64,000 nucleotides of DNA from Salinivenus sp. (lineage in GTDB: Bacteria; Bacteroidota; Rhodothermia; Rhodothermales; Salinibacteraceae), in contig JAHENZ010000222.1 of assembly GCA_018609755.1 (NCBI GenBank), positions 22,327 through 86,326 of the forward strand, given 5' to 3'. Below the pieces are notes generated by a model. That model saw only the letters and a list, made by a program, of their open reading frames with translations. It was not told where the DNA came from and searched no databases. The position numbers and the translations under genes were made by a program. Shown here piece after piece: positions 1-8,833 of this stretch; position 1 is the stretch's first letter, and each line of letters begins with the position of its first letter.

Positions 1-374
1 CTCACCTTCGTCGTCAGGGCAGAGGACATTCAGGCGGGGTTGCTCACAACCACACTCATGGGCGTCGTCGTCTCCGAATACGTAGGGGGCTTCTTCTGAC
101 GGAGATCCTCGTTCTCCTCGTGCCCCCTGCAGCGGTGGGTGTCTGCTGCATCGGCGCCAAGCGTACGTGACACGTGCAGGCAGTTCTCGCCTGGCTCGCG
201 CCGCAGACAATTCTTGTTTGGGGAGAACGCAAGCTACAGGGCCTTGCGCGGTAGCATCAGATCCAGGATCCTGACATGGGTTCGTCCCTAGTCAGCACTG
301 ACATCCAACACCCAAAAGCGCTGGGGAAACGGTCCACAGAAGCATTCGGGAAAACGTCTGGCACGACATACTGA
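1..374 (+). pseudogene. Remnant of a CPA1-type cation/proton antiporter (5' end outside the window)
   Basis: Reading the plus strand gives pieces that align in order with the intact antiporter at 41764-43638. Bases 1-99 encode a stretch sharing AGLLTTTLMGVVV, with two small in-frame deletions. Bases ~96-210 match the later membrane segment (LLTEILVLLV against LLTGILVLLV, then LAWLAP against LAWLAP) in shifted frames with stops. Bases 258-374 match the intact protein's C-terminus (QIQDPDM.SSLVSTD) and end at a TGA at 372. The region between, including the whole Rossmann/RCK part, is missing. The gene therefore has internal deletions, frameshifts and stops and cannot make a working transporter. 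It is followed by a zinc-ribbon gene exactly as the intact copy is. Confidence 0.85.
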
Positions 375-596
375 GAGATGTGAACGGGCTCTGAAAGAAT
401 ACTCGGACCTCGACGCCGCACGGTCTTGGCGATCTAGATCTCCAGCCTCTGAGACCTTCTCTATCGATGAAGTGGTTTTACATACCCGTGCACGAATCAG
501 CACGTAAAAACGAAGAGAGAACCCAAACTCCTCATCCCTTCTGCGTTAGACGGTACATCTTGCAGAGACAGTCATTCGAATTTCGCTTTCGGCAAC

Positions 597-803
597 ATGC
601 CTGAACTTTCCTACCCGTTCACCTACGAGTGCAATTCGTGCGGCGCAGAAACGAGGGTGACGCGAGCCGACGCCCGTGATCGGCATCCGAACCCCGAAAG
701 CCTCGATGCTCCGAAGAACGTTCTTCAGAAGCGAGGGTGGATGCAGCTGCCGATTGGTCGAACCTATTGTCCCTGGTGCACGCCTCCGGAGATGAAAGAC
801 TGA
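597..803 (+). CDS. Small zinc-ribbon protein, copy 1
   Basis: This 68-residue protein carries two CxxC pairs, CNSC near residue 13 and CPWC near residue 59, the layout of a small zinc ribbon. Function is not known to me. A paralogue at 41471-41677 is about 80 percent identical (for example LQKRGWMQLPIGRTYCP is the same in both). The ATG at 597 is chosen because the paralogue has a GTG at the matching codon; DNA similarity continues about 40 bases upstream of it, but the copy-2 TTG further up is TCG here. It sits 220 bp behind the antiporter pseudogene. Unlike its neighbour it has stayed open and conserved, which suggests it is or was recently under selection. Confidence 0.72.
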   Translation: MPELSYPFTYECNSCGAETRVTRADARDRHPNPESLDAPKNVLQKRGWMQLPIGRTYCPWCTPPEMKD

Positions 804-1062
804 GAGACTGTGTGGCGGGACGCTCTATGAACACCCCAGGGCACTTCTTTCCTTCTCAGGGCACCACGACTTCGTGGATCTCGTGTGAGACAGGGAAAGA
901 TCGTATGCCGACACTGACAATCCTTCCCCCTCGTAAAAATAGAGGGCAGGAGATGTGCTTTTTGTCGATCAACAAATCAAAATCAAGACATAGAAGGCCA
1001 GCACGAGAAGGGACTCGGGCCTCTAATTGAAACCGTCAGACGTGACCGTTCCGTGCGAAGGA

Positions 1063-1764
1063 TCACTGGGCCGAGGCTTTGCCATCTCCGTGCGTGCCCT
1101 GTCCGTAGGTCCACTGCACCGCGTACTGCAGCAGCTCCGACACCGTGTCAAACCCGAGCTTCTCCTTCGCGCGGCGGCGGTACGTCTCGATGGTTTTGCG
1201 ACTCAGGCTCAGGCGGTCCTGGATCTCCTGAACACTGTAGCCCTGACCCAGCATTTGAAAGACCGCCATCTCCCGATCGGTCAACTCGTCGATGGCAAAG
1301 CTCGGCTCCGACGTGCGGCCCATAGCGACCTTGTTGAGAATCCGCGACGACATCTTGCGGCTCAGGTAGACCTCTCCTTCGTGTGCGGAGCGAATGGCTT
1401 CGACGATGGTTTTCGTCGGTTCACTCTTCATGAGATAGCCCGCAGCGCCGGCCCGGATGGCCCGCTCAGCATAGACGTTCTCGTCGTACATGGAGAAAAC
1501 AATCATCCGAACCTCCGGATACTGCGAGCGGACGTTCTGGACGAGATCGAGCCCGTGGGCGTCGTTCAGTGAGATGTCGACGATGGCCACGTCGGGCTTC
1601 AATTCTTCAATCTCACGGAAGGCCTCATCAGAAGAGGAGGTTTCCCCGCAAATCTCCATGTCGATGGTGCCTTCGATGGTGTCGCGAATGGCCTCGCGGA
1701 TCGCGGGATGATCGTCGACGAGGTATACGCGGATGTGATCTGTAGAGCGATCGTTCGACGACAT
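1063..1764 (-). CDS. NarL/FixJ-type response regulator
   Basis: Two-component response regulator of 233 residues: an N-terminal receiver domain (acidic pair VDDHP near residue 17, phospho-acceptor Asp about residue 63 in IVDISLND) and a C-terminal LuxR-type helix-turn-helix (LSLSRKTIETYRRRAKEKL). It should bind DNA and regulate transcription when phosphorylated by a sensor kinase, but no kinase lies next to it, so the signal is unknown. The ORF is open 56 codons further upstream. The ATG at 1764 is preferred because the receiver fold starts about ten residues later and the extra N-terminus does not look like coding sequence. Confidence 0.9.
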   Translation of the reverse strand: MSSNDRSTDHIRVYLVDDHPAIREAIRDTIEGTIDMEICGETSSSDEAFREIEELKPDVAIVDISLNDAHGLDLVQNVRSQYPEVRMIVFSMYDENVYAERAIRAGAAGYLMKSEPTKTIVEAIRSAHEGEVYLSRKMSSRILNKVAMGRTSEPSFAIDELTDREMAVFQMLGQGYSVQEIQDRLSLSRKTIETYRRRAKEKLGFDTVSELLQYAVQWTYGQGTHGDGKASAQ

Positions 1765-1929
1765 AGGCGTAGGGGAACTTATGAGCGGACGGGGCAAGAT
1801 CCAAAAGTCATAGGACCACGGGTCCCATAAGATAATGGGACATGCGAGAAAAATAACCCTACCATGATCGTTTTCAAATTTATAGGGGGAATCTCCTACA
1901 CCTGCATCATCTTTTGGATGAGATTGGGC

Positions 1930-1976
1930 CAAAACAAAAAAGAGTGAGGCGACCGGGACCGGTCGACCTCACTCTT
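1930..1976 (-). terminator. Rho-independent terminator of tRNA-Gly
   Basis: On the minus strand an 17-18 bp stem (AAGAGTGAGG then CGACCGG, one bulged base) with a short loop is followed by TTTTTTGTTTT. It begins 5 bases after the tRNA-Gly 3' end, so it should end that transcript. Confidence 0.85.
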
Positions 1977-1980
1977 GAGG

Positions 1981-2053
1981 AGCGGGCGATGGGAGTCGAA
2001 CCCACGACCTTCTGCATGGCAAGCAGATGCTCTAGCCGCTGAGCTACGCCCGC
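1981..2053 (-). tRNA. tRNA-Gly (anticodon GCC)
   Basis: The minus strand folds into a full cloverleaf: acceptor GCGGGCG pairing with CGCCCGC, D arm with AGCTCAGCGGCTAGAGC, anticodon stem-loop CTGC-TTGCCAT-GCAG with GCC at the anticodon, and T arm GTGGGTTCGACTCCCAT. The 3' CCA is not encoded (CCT follows the discriminator). Confidence 0.95.
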
Positions 2054-2086
2054 TTCTGAATTTTAAGCATGGGGTTTGACGGAGCA

Positions 2087-2629
2087 TCAGCTATTCCGTT
2101 CCGACGAAAACCCGATCTTTCCCGATCCTTCGTCGCTTGCGGACGCGTCGGCAACTTCGCCTTCAATCGTAAACGTCATACTGAGCGGGATGGCGTCCTG
2201 CGAGGCCCAGAATGCCCGACCGTCGGCGTTGGAGGTGAGCACGCGCATCCGCACCCGTCGCGCGCCGATTTGGTCGGCCCAGTGCCGAACGGCGCGCACC
2301 AGCTGCGTGCCGTACCCCTGCCGCCGGCTCCCGGGGCGCACGTACAACTCGTCGAGGTACACCTCCGAGCTGTCCTCATAGATGGGCGCGGGCCCCCACC
2401 GGCGGGCCGACGCAAAGCCGACAATCGTATCGTCGTTCTCCGCCACGTAGAGACGGGCGGTGTCGTCGTCGAGCCACATGGGAAAGTCGTTCTCCCACCG
2501 CTCGCGGGCATCTTCTGCCACGCCCACTCGATCGTCCATCTCCGACTGGGAATTCAAAAGCGCCATCCAGAGATCGCCCACCTCTTCCTGGTCGGCGGGC
2601 TGGGCCTGTCGCACGTCGGGGTGGTTCAT
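2087..2629 (-). CDS. GNAT-family N-acetyltransferase
   Basis: A 180-residue protein with the GNAT pattern: an acetyl-CoA binding signature around YVRPGSRRQGYGTQLVRAV (beta4-alpha3, R/QxxGxG/A type) and a preceding VYLDEL strand. The substrate cannot be told from sequence. The ATG at 2629 is chosen because a clear GGAGG lies about 8 bases before it, whereas the longer ORF extends 46 codons without GNAT similarity. It follows asd on the same strand (80 bp after its stop) and may be co-transcribed. Confidence 0.85.
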   Translation of the reverse strand: MNHPDVRQAQPADQEEVGDLWMALLNSQSEMDDRVGVAEDARERWENDFPMWLDDDTARLYVAENDDTIVGFASARRWGPAPIYEDSSEVYLDELYVRPGSRRQGYGTQLVRAVRHWADQIGARRVRMRVLTSNADGRAFWASQDAIPLSMTFTIEGEVADASASDEGSGKIGFSSERNS

Positions 2630-2708
2630 ATCTCGTTCCTCCGATTGTAGAGTGTGTCGTGAGCACGACTTCGCCATCCACCGAAGCGGCGAACCGCCCG
2701 GAGACGGG

Positions 2709-3788
2709 TTATGCGCCCTTCGCCGCCACGGGCGCGGATGCGGGGCGTAGACGTCCTTCCTCCGCAAGCAGCTCCGCGTTCAGAATCGCTCCCCCGGCGG
2801 CCCCACGTACGGTGTTGTGCGACAGCAGGACGAACTTCACGTCGTTAACGGGGCAATCCTGGATGCGGCCCACGGAGACGGTCATGCCGTCGCCGGCGTC
2901 TACGTGACGCTGGGGCTGCGGGGCGTCCGGGGCGTCGAGCACCTGAATGAAGGGATCCGGCAGGCTCGGCAGCGAGCGCCCGGCCAGTGGCGACCGATAG
3001 TCCGTTAGGATCTGCTCCACGTCCGCCGCCTCCACGTCCTCACGGAAGCGGACCGACGTGCAGGCGAGGTGGCCGTTGCGCACCGGCACGCGCGTGCACT
3101 GCGCGCTTACCGTAAGGTCCGCCTGCTCGACGGAATTTCCGTTCAGCGTGCCCAGGATCTTCAGGGGCTCAGTAGCCATCTTGTCCTCCTCGCCGCCGAT
3201 GTAGGGCACGACGTTGCCCACGGCGTCGAGCGAGGGCACGCCCGGATAGCCGGCGCCGGAGAGGGCCTGGAGCATCGTCACCTGCACGGCCTCCACCTCA
3301 AACGCGTCCATCAAGGGCCGCAGGCCGCAGACGAGCCCCACCGTCGAGCAGTTCGGGTTCGTGACGATGAAGCCGTCGCTGCCCCAGTCCTGCTGGTCGA
3401 TGAGCGCCGCGTGGTCGTGATTCACCTCCGGTAGCAGGAGCGGCACGTCGTCGTGAAGACGATAGTTCTTCGCGTTCGAGATCACCGGGAATCCCGCCTC
3501 GGCAAAATCCTTCTCCACCTCACCGGCTATCGACGAGCTGAGCCCCGAAAACACGAAGTCGCAGTCCAATGCTGCCGGCTCGGTCGGTTTTACCTCCAGC
3601 TCCGCCACGTCGGCCGGGATGGGCTTTCCACTCAGCCAGTTGACGGCCTCGCGGTACGATTTTCCGGATGATCGCTCCGACGCCGCCACTTCGACGACGT
3701 TGAACCACGGGTGATCGGAAAGGCGACGGATGAAGGTTTGTCCTACAGCGCCGGTGGCGCCGAGGATGCCGACACGAAAGTTGTCCAT
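2709..3788 (-). CDS. asd: Aspartate-semialdehyde dehydrogenase
   Basis: Reduces aspartyl-4-phosphate to aspartate-4-semialdehyde with NADPH, the branch point to lysine/diaminopimelate, threonine and methionine. The N-terminus has the nucleotide-binding GILGATGAVGQ (residues 7-17). The catalytic cysteine is Cys147 in TNPNCSTVGL, and the active-site histidine lies in NGHLACTS. At 359 residues it matches the length of the longer archaeal/eukaryotic-like Asd type. It is followed by the GNAT gene on the same strand. The start ATG is immediately followed by the conserved N-terminal strand, so there is little doubt about it. Confidence 0.95.
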   Translation of the reverse strand: MDNFRVGILGATGAVGQTFIRRLSDHPWFNVVEVAASERSSGKSYREAVNWLSGKPIPADVAELEVKPTEPAALDCDFVFSGLSSSIAGEVEKDFAEAGFPVISNAKNYRLHDDVPLLLPEVNHDHAALIDQQDWGSDGFIVTNPNCSTVGLVCGLRPLMDAFEVEAVQVTMLQALSGAGYPGVPSLDAVGNVVPYIGGEEDKMATEPLKILGTLNGNSVEQADLTVSAQCTRVPVRNGHLACTSVRFREDVEAADVEQILTDYRSPLAGRSLPSLPDPFIQVLDAPDAPQPQRHVDAGDGMTVSVGRIQDCPVNDVKFVLLSHNTVRGAAGGAILNAELLAEEGRLRPASAPVAAKGA

Positions 3789-4164
3789 AGTTCTTCTCGG
3801 TAGTCTTCGAATTGGATCTCAACGGAAGAAGCACTCGCGCACTGAGGAAGACGCCCCCAACCCTATCGGACCAACGGGCGGTGTGAGCCAAACGTTCTCG
3901 GACCCGTCGGGTCTCCTCGGCGTCCAGTGCAATTCTATCGCGTATTTCGTATTCCGTAGTGCTTGTGATTCGAAATACGCAACATGAAATACGCAATCAA
4001 CAATCTCCTTCTCAGCAGACCGGTTTCGCCGAGCGACGTTCCTTCGTGAAGGAGAATCCAAACAAACCGAATCTCGGCCATTCCCCACCAAAGCTTTGCC
4101 GAGCACCGTTTGGGCTTCGGCGTCGCTTTTGTAGCTTATAACGTGAGTACCGATTACTTCACCA
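3789..4164. other. Divergent intergenic region between asd and folD
   Basis: No gene seen. It must hold promoters for both divergent genes. The only distinct structure is the TATTTCG-type inverted repeat listed separately at 3940-3996. Confidence 0.6.
3940..3996. repeat. Inverted repeat with short degenerate units (GCGTATTTCG type)
   Basis: GCGTATTTCG at 3940-3949 pairs perfectly with CGAAATACGC at 3971-3980, and a further GAAATACGC copy lies at 3986-3994. The left arm continues as TATTCCG, a degenerate repeat of the same unit. A closely similar structure occurs at 20891-20963. Confidence 0.75.
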
Positions 4165-5067
4165 ATGCCGCACGTCATGCCTGCTTCCGACACCGCCGCA
4201 CTCATCGACGGACGCGAGATCGCCCAGTCGGTCCGCGATGAGGTCAAGTCCGCTATCGACGACTGGACCGACGACCACCGCCCCCCGTTTCTCTCCGCCG
4301 TCCTCGTAGGCGACGACCCGGCCTCGAAGGCCTACGTGCGGGGCAAGGAAAAAGACGCCGCCGAGGTGGGCATCGAGACGAACACGCTCCACTTCGACGC
4401 CGACCTGCCGGAGGACGAGCTGCTCAACACCGTGCACGAACTCAACGACGACCCGTCGGTGGACGGCATCCTGGTGCAGCTCCCCCTCCCCGACCACGTC
4501 GACGACCGCGGCGTGATCGACGCCATCGATCCGCAGAAGGACGTGGACGGCTTTCACCCGGAAAACCTGGGACGGCTCCTGCTCGGCAACCCGTCGTTCA
4601 TCCCCGCGACGCCCTACGGCATCGTGGAGATGCTGGATCGCTGCGACCTTGACCCGGAGGGCATGGACGCAACGATTGTGGGCCGTTCGAACATCGTGGG
4701 CAAGCCGCTGGCCAACCTCCTCATGCAGCGAGACCAGAACGCGACGGTGACCGTGTGCCACAGCCGCACGCAGGACCTCGCCGCACACGTCCGCCGGGCG
4801 GATCTGGTGGTGGCGGCCCTCGGCCAGGCCGAATTCATTACGGCCGACATGGTGAAGGAGGGCGCCGTGGTCATCGACGTGGGCATCAACCGCGTGGAGG
4901 ATGCGTCCAAGGAGCGCGGCTACCGGCTCGTGGGCGACGTGGACTTCAACGCCGTAAAGGAGAAGGCGTCTTGGATCACCCCCGTACCCGGCGGCGTCGG
5001 ACTCATGACGCGGGCTATGCTGCTCAAGAACACCATGACGGCGGCCCGCCTGCACGCCTCTGAATAA
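4165..5067 (+). CDS. folD: Bifunctional methylenetetrahydrofolate dehydrogenase / cyclohydrolase
   Basis: Interconverts 5,10-methylene-THF, 5,10-methenyl-THF and 10-formyl-THF in one-carbon metabolism. Family signatures are present: AYVRGKEKDAAEVGI with Tyr57 and catalytic Lys61, GILVQLPLP, the Rossmann segment GRSNIVGKPLANLL, and near the C-terminus PGGVGLMTRAML, where the usual PGGVGPMT proline is Leu. Length is 300 residues, normal being about 285-300. A second in-frame ATG lies at 4177, and either could be used. The mscS gene follows after 32 bp on the same strand. Confidence 0.95.
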   Translation: MPHVMPASDTAALIDGREIAQSVRDEVKSAIDDWTDDHRPPFLSAVLVGDDPASKAYVRGKEKDAAEVGIETNTLHFDADLPEDELLNTVHELNDDPSVDGILVQLPLPDHVDDRGVIDAIDPQKDVDGFHPENLGRLLLGNPSFIPATPYGIVEMLDRCDLDPEGMDATIVGRSNIVGKPLANLLMQRDQNATVTVCHSRTQDLAAHVRRADLVVAALGQAEFITADMVKEGAVVIDVGINRVEDASKERGYRLVGDVDFNAVKEKASWITPVPGGVGLMTRAMLLKNTMTAARLHASE

Positions 5068-5099
5068 TCCCTGCGCTCCCTTCTCGACGGCGGACTCCC

Positions 5100-6131
5100 A
5101 TGGCTCCCCAATCGATCCCCACTTCCCAACCCCAAAGCGCTCCGACTGATACGTCTTCCGTTGGCACGAACGGCGTAAATCAGGCGGTCGACCAGTTTAA
5201 TAATGTATTCAGTAGGGCACTGGAGCACTTCGTGGACGGAAACTGGGAGGCACTCTATACCCTTCTCTCGGAAGGACTCGTGTCGCTCGGGGGAATCTTC
5301 CTTCAACGCGGCCTGCAGGCCATGGCCGCCTTCCTCCTACTCTACCTCATTTACCGGCTCCTTGCAACGACGCTCTTTCGGGTTCTCGACCAGAGCGAAG
5401 GCATCGAGCCGGGCCTCCAGAGCGTCCTCCTCAAAACCTTCCGGGTCGTTACGCTGGTGTTTATCGGCATCATCGTGCTCGACCAACTCGGGCTGAACGT
5501 TACGGTCCTAATTGGTGGGCTGAGTATTGCGGGTGTCATTGCCGGTTTTGCCGCCCGCGATTCCCTCGAAAACTTCATTTCCGGGGTCACCATTCTCGTC
5601 GATCAGCCCTTCCAAGTGGGCGACTACATCGAAATCGAGGACGAGTACGGCCAGGTCGACGAGATTACGCTCCGCTCCACCCGCATCCGCACCGTGCGCA
5701 ATGAGATTATCGTGGTGCCCAACTTGCAAATGATCACCGAGCGACTGATCAATCACACGAAGCGAAATGTGCTGCGCGTGGACGTCGAGTTCGGCATTGC
5801 GTACAAGGAATACCCGGAGGAGGCTCGTGAGGTGCTGCTTCCGCTCACCAAAGACGACGAGCGGATTTTTTCGGAGCCCTCCCCAACGGTGGTCGTCACC
5901 GGCATGAACGACTCCAGCGTGGACATGGCGCTGCGCTTCTACATCCGCGATCCGAGCCAGGAGGTCCCGATCCGCTGGGAGTACACCGAGAAGGTGCGCG
6001 AGACGCTGCGCGAGGCCGACATCGAGATTCCGTTCCCCCACCGCCAGCTGTTCCTGGACGGGGCACAGGCCTTCGAGGGGACGAAGCTACTGTCGCCGGT
6101 TCAGTCCGAGAACGGGGCGTCGGAGGAGTAA
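5100..6131 (+). CDS. MscS-family mechanosensitive ion channel
   Basis: Small-conductance mechanosensitive channel that releases solutes on hypo-osmotic shock, acting in the inner membrane. The 343-residue protein has a polar N-terminal ~50 residues and about three membrane spans between residues ~65 and 155. The last is the Gly/Ala-rich pore helix VLIGGLSIAGVIAGFAARDS (equivalent to TM3), which runs into the conserved beta domain (QPFQVGDYIEIEDEYGQVDEI) and VPNLQM. It lies 32 bp behind folD. A channel of this kind fits an organism facing salinity changes. Gene symbol mscS is not assigned because several paralogue classes exist. Confidence 0.92.
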   Translation: MAPQSIPTSQPQSAPTDTSSVGTNGVNQAVDQFNNVFSRALEHFVDGNWEALYTLLSEGLVSLGGIFLQRGLQAMAAFLLLYLIYRLLATTLFRVLDQSEGIEPGLQSVLLKTFRVVTLVFIGIIVLDQLGLNVTVLIGGLSIAGVIAGFAARDSLENFISGVTILVDQPFQVGDYIEIEDEYGQVDEITLRSTRIRTVRNEIIVVPNLQMITERLINHTKRNVLRVDVEFGIAYKEYPEEAREVLLPLTKDDERIFSEPSPTVVVTGMNDSSVDMALRFYIRDPSQEVPIRWEYTEKVRETLREADIEIPFPHRQLFLDGAQAFEGTKLLSPVQSENGASEE

Positions 6132-6133
6132 AA

Positions 6134-6156
6134 CCGAATCCAAGTGTGGGATTCGG
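6134..6156 (+). terminator. Hairpin just after the mscS stop codon
   Basis: CCGAATCC and GGATTCGG form a perfect 8 bp stem with a 7-base loop, starting 3 bases after the stop codon. There is no clear T run, so it may stabilise the 3' end rather than terminate by itself. Confidence 0.5.
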
Positions 6157-6159
6157 TGT

Positions 6160-6224
6160 GGACGTACGGAGGTGTGGATGTATGGACGCAAAACACGTCC
6201 CACCCTCCGTTCCTCCATACGTCC
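6160..6224. repeat. Inverted repeat with degenerate GTATGGACG-type units
   Basis: GGACGTACGGA (6160-6170) is nearly complementary to TCCATACGTCC (6214-6224). Inner copies TATGGACG and CACGTCC extend the hairpin. It lies between the convergent mscS and the YjbQ-like gene. Confidence 0.6.
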
Positions 6225-6234
6225 AAACTCCAGA

Positions 6235-6651
6235 TCAATCCTGCACCGTGACAACGATCGTCCGCTCGCGCGGCTTCACGTCGCACTCCAGGTGAAAGAT
6301 CTGCTGCCACGTCCCCAGGATGGGATCGCCGTCGCCCACCGGTACGGTGAGGGACGGCCCGAGCGTGGTGGCCTGCACGTGCGAATGGCCGTTGCCGTCG
6401 TGCCAGCGCTGCTCGTGGGCGTAGGTGCGGTCCGGTGGAATGATCTCGTCGAGCAGGTCCGGCAGGTCCCGCTGCAGACCGGGCTCAAACTCGATGGTGC
6501 CCACCGCGCCCGTGCTGCCCACGTTGTGGACGTGCGCGAGCCCCGTCTCAATGCCCGACGCCCGCACGATGTCCGTCACCGCCGCGGTGAGGTCGTGCAT
6601 GTCGCGGTGGCCCGAGGTGGAAATCTCGATGCGGTCCTGATGACTACTCAT
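6235..6651 (-). CDS. YjbQ/UPF0047 family protein (secondary thiamine-phosphate synthase-like)
   Basis: A 138-residue protein of the UPF0047/YjbQ family (COG0432), whose members rescue thiamine-phosphate synthase mutants weakly and whose true role is uncertain. The family core is visible: HVHNVGSTGAVGTIEFEPGL, then HEQRWHDGNGHSHVQATTLG with the clustered histidines, and GTWQQIFHLECD near the C-terminus. The ATG at 6651 is chosen because the family N-terminus (strand ending in DLTAAV) begins there. The ORF is open ten codons further up. The gene is convergent with mscS. Confidence 0.88.
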   Translation of the reverse strand: MSSHQDRIEISTSGHRDMHDLTAAVTDIVRASGIETGLAHVHNVGSTGAVGTIEFEPGLQRDLPDLLDEIIPPDRTYAHEQRWHDGNGHSHVQATTLGPSLTVPVGDGDPILGTWQQIFHLECDVKPRERTIVVTVQD

Positions 6652-6981
6652 GGCGTTGGCAATTGAAGACTGAGCGTGCAAGGACGCGATGGAGGCTCGA
6701 TTACCCGTGATCTACTACGTATATGCGTTTGGGTGTGTGGGCGTGTGGGCGTAGGAACGTCGTGCCTGGAACGACGCTGGAGCCGACTCCGAACTCACGA
6801 AAAGATCGACAGACCCGCGTCCCGGTCGATTGATAGCAGCAACGAACGGGGGTTCGCCCAATTCAACACCGCGACCGAATTCTGACACACTCACTAGAAA
6901 CGACGAACTCCCACACCCACATACGCACGCACTCCTACACGTGGCTCCGTTCGCGGAAGGCAAAGAATCACGAATCCGTCC
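6652..6981. other. Intergenic region between surE and the YjbQ-like gene
   Basis: No gene seen. It contains a long-range inverted repeat: the arm at about 6727-6755 (repeats of GTGTGGGCGT) is complementary to the arm at about 6907-6941 (CCCACACCCACATACGCAC). The ~150 bp between the arms has no recognisable coding sequence. Confidence 0.6.
6727..6941. repeat. Long-range inverted repeat with degenerate GTGTGGGCG units
   Basis: The left arm is built from tandem imperfect copies of a short G/T-rich unit (GGGTGTGTGGGCGTGTGGGC). The right arm holds the complementary C/A-rich units (CTCCCACACCCACATACGC). Same architecture as the other periodic-arm hairpins of this window, but different sequence. 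Confidence 0.6.
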
Positions 6982-7806
6982 TCACGTTTCATTCGTCTCC
7001 GCCTCGTCCTCGTCGGCGCTCCAGTCCCAATCGCGCAGCGCGTCGAGGGCGTCGTAGGCCGTGAGGTCGTGCTGAATGGGCGTGACGGACACGTAGCCGT
7101 CCTCCACCGCCGCCGTGTCGGTCTGATCTCCGTCGTCCAGATCCACGAAGGTGCCGGCAAGCCAGAAATACTGCCGATCGGCCGGATCCGTGCGCTCGTC
7201 GAAGCCCTCCTCCCACCGCGAGTGAGCCTGCCGCGTGACCGCCACGCCCTGAATCTCCTCGGGGAGCAGGGCCGGGACGTTCACGTTCAACAGGATGCCG
7301 GGCGGAAGGCCGGTGCGCAGCACGAGCCGGGTGATGCGCCGCGCCCACTGGCGGGCCGCCCGAAAGTCGTCGGACGACCAGTCGCAGAGCGAGAACGCAA
7401 TGGCGTCGATGCCCAGTATGGAGCCCTCCGTCGCCGCGCTCACCGTGCCGGAGTAGAGCACGTTCACGGCGGTGTTGGGTCCGTGATTGATGCCGCTCAC
7501 CACCAGGTCCGGTTGCTGGTCGAGCAATTCGTGGCAGGCCAGCTTCACCGAGTCAGTGGGCGTGCCGGACACCGCCCAGGCCGGAATGGGCCCCGACGAC
7601 GTGGAGAACTCCACCTCGTGCGCCCGCACAGGATCACGAACGGTGATAGCGTGCCCCACGGCGCTCTGCTCCGATTCCGGGGCCACCACGTAGAGATCAC
7701 CCACCGAGTCGAGCGCCTCGGCGAGAGCCTGAATGCCCGGTGCGGCAATGCCGTCGTCGTTGCAGAGGAGAATGCGCGGAGTGTCTTCGGGAGACGACTG
7801 ATTCAT
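6982..7806 (-). CDS. surE: 5'/3'-nucleotidase SurE
   Basis: Metal-dependent nucleoside monophosphatase of the SurE family. The 274-residue protein opens with the family motif [14 protein letters not shown] (metal-binding Asp pair) and carries SGINHGPN, with the expected length. The ATG at 7806 is used because it lies eleven residues before the NDDG motif; the upstream 34-codon extension is hydrophobic and has no counterpart in the family. The C-terminus is strongly acidic (DEDEAET type), in keeping with a salt-adapted proteome. It lies 55 bp behind panB and is probably co-transcribed with it. Confidence 0.95.
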   Translation of the reverse strand: MNQSSPEDTPRILLCNDDGIAAPGIQALAEALDSVGDLYVVAPESEQSAVGHAITVRDPVRAHEVEFSTSSGPIPAWAVSGTPTDSVKLACHELLDQQPDLVVSGINHGPNTAVNVLYSGTVSAATEGSILGIDAIAFSLCDWSSDDFRAARQWARRITRLVLRTGLPPGILLNVNVPALLPEEIQGVAVTRQAHSRWEEGFDERTDPADRQYFWLAGTFVDLDDGDQTDTAAVEDGYVSVTPIQHDLTAYDALDALRDWDWSADEDEAETNET

Positions 7807-7861
7807 CAATAGACAAGGGGAGAAAAGAAAGAACAACTGGGTCGCCGCGCCGCCGGGGTCA

Positions 7862-8695
7862 TCAGTAGCTTTCCTCGTCGGAGGGGAATGAACAGCTTCG
7901 GACATCACCTACGTACTCCCCGATGGCCTCGGTAATGGTTTCTTCGAGCTCCGCGTAGCGACGGACGAAGCGGGGATTGAAGTCGGTGGAGAGCCCAAGG
8001 GCGTCGTGGGAGACGAGCACCTGCCCGTCCGTGTCGGCCCCAGCACCAATGCCGATGGTCGGGATGGAGAGCGAGTCTGTAACCTCGGCGGCCAACTCGG
8101 CCGGAATCTTTTCGAGCACGATCGCAAAGCATCCCGCCTCCTCCAGCCGCTTGGCGTCCTCGCGGAGCTGCTGAGCTTCATCCTCGTCCTCCGCCCGCAC
8201 CTGATAGGTCCCAAAATTGTAGATGCTCTGGGGCGTAAGGCCCAGGTGGCCCATCACCGGTACGCCCGCCTCCACGATCCGCTCCACGGTGTCAACCACC
8301 GGCGCGCCCCCTTCCAACTTCACGGCGTGGGCGCCCGCCTCCTTCATCACGCGGATGGCGGAGTTGAGCCCCTCTTTCTCATTGCCCTGATACGACCCAA
8401 ACGGCAGATCCACGACGACCAGGGACCGGCTGATGCCCCGCACCACACACTGCGCGTGATAAATCATGTGGTCGAGCGTCATCGGCAGGGTCGTCTCGTT
8501 GCCCGCCATCACGTTTGAGGCCGAATCGCCGACCAGCAAAATGTCGACGCCTGCCTGATCGTAGAGGCGAGCCGACGTGTAGTCGTACGCCGTGAGGACG
8601 GCGATGGGCACCCCGGCGTCTTTCATTTCCTGAATGGTCTTCGTTGTGACGCGGGGCACGTCAGCAACGTCGGGCGGAGTGGAGTCGGAACCCAT
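7862..8695 (-). CDS. panB: 3-methyl-2-oxobutanoate hydroxymethyltransferase
   Basis: First committed enzyme of pantothenate (coenzyme A) synthesis, adding a hydroxymethyl group from methylene-THF to alpha-ketoisovalerate. Motifs seen: [25 protein letters not shown] near residues 34-58, LPFGSYQ, VKLEGG and GHLGLTPQ. Length of 277 residues is normal. The ATG at 8695 begins the protein about 23 residues before the first conserved helix, and the longer ORF upstream is intergenic sequence. Its use of methylene-THF links it loosely to the nearby folD. Confidence 0.95.
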   Translation of the reverse strand: MGSDSTPPDVADVPRVTTKTIQEMKDAGVPIAVLTAYDYTSARLYDQAGVDILLVGDSASNVMAGNETTLPMTLDHMIYHAQCVVRGISRSLVVVDLPFGSYQGNEKEGLNSAIRVMKEAGAHAVKLEGGAPVVDTVERIVEAGVPVMGHLGLTPQSIYNFGTYQVRAEDEDEAQQLREDAKRLEEAGCFAIVLEKIPAELAAEVTDSLSIPTIGIGAGADTDGQVLVSHDALGLSTDFNPRFVRRYAELEETITEAIGEYVGDVRSCSFPSDEESY

Positions 8696-8833
8696 ATCGT
8701 TAGCTGAATCCAAAAAGAGAGAGTTTCCCGATCGGGGAACGAAAACAGCGGGCAAGGCGGCACCCAGTGGGGTACTCAACATAGCAAGGAGGACCGCGTC
8801 CTCCAAACGCCCCTGGAAGGGGATTCCAGTGGG

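Noticed and set aside
3940-3996. Repeats of the TATTTCG type as a CRISPR array
   Set aside because: Units are short, degenerate and inverted, without constant spacers or cas genes.
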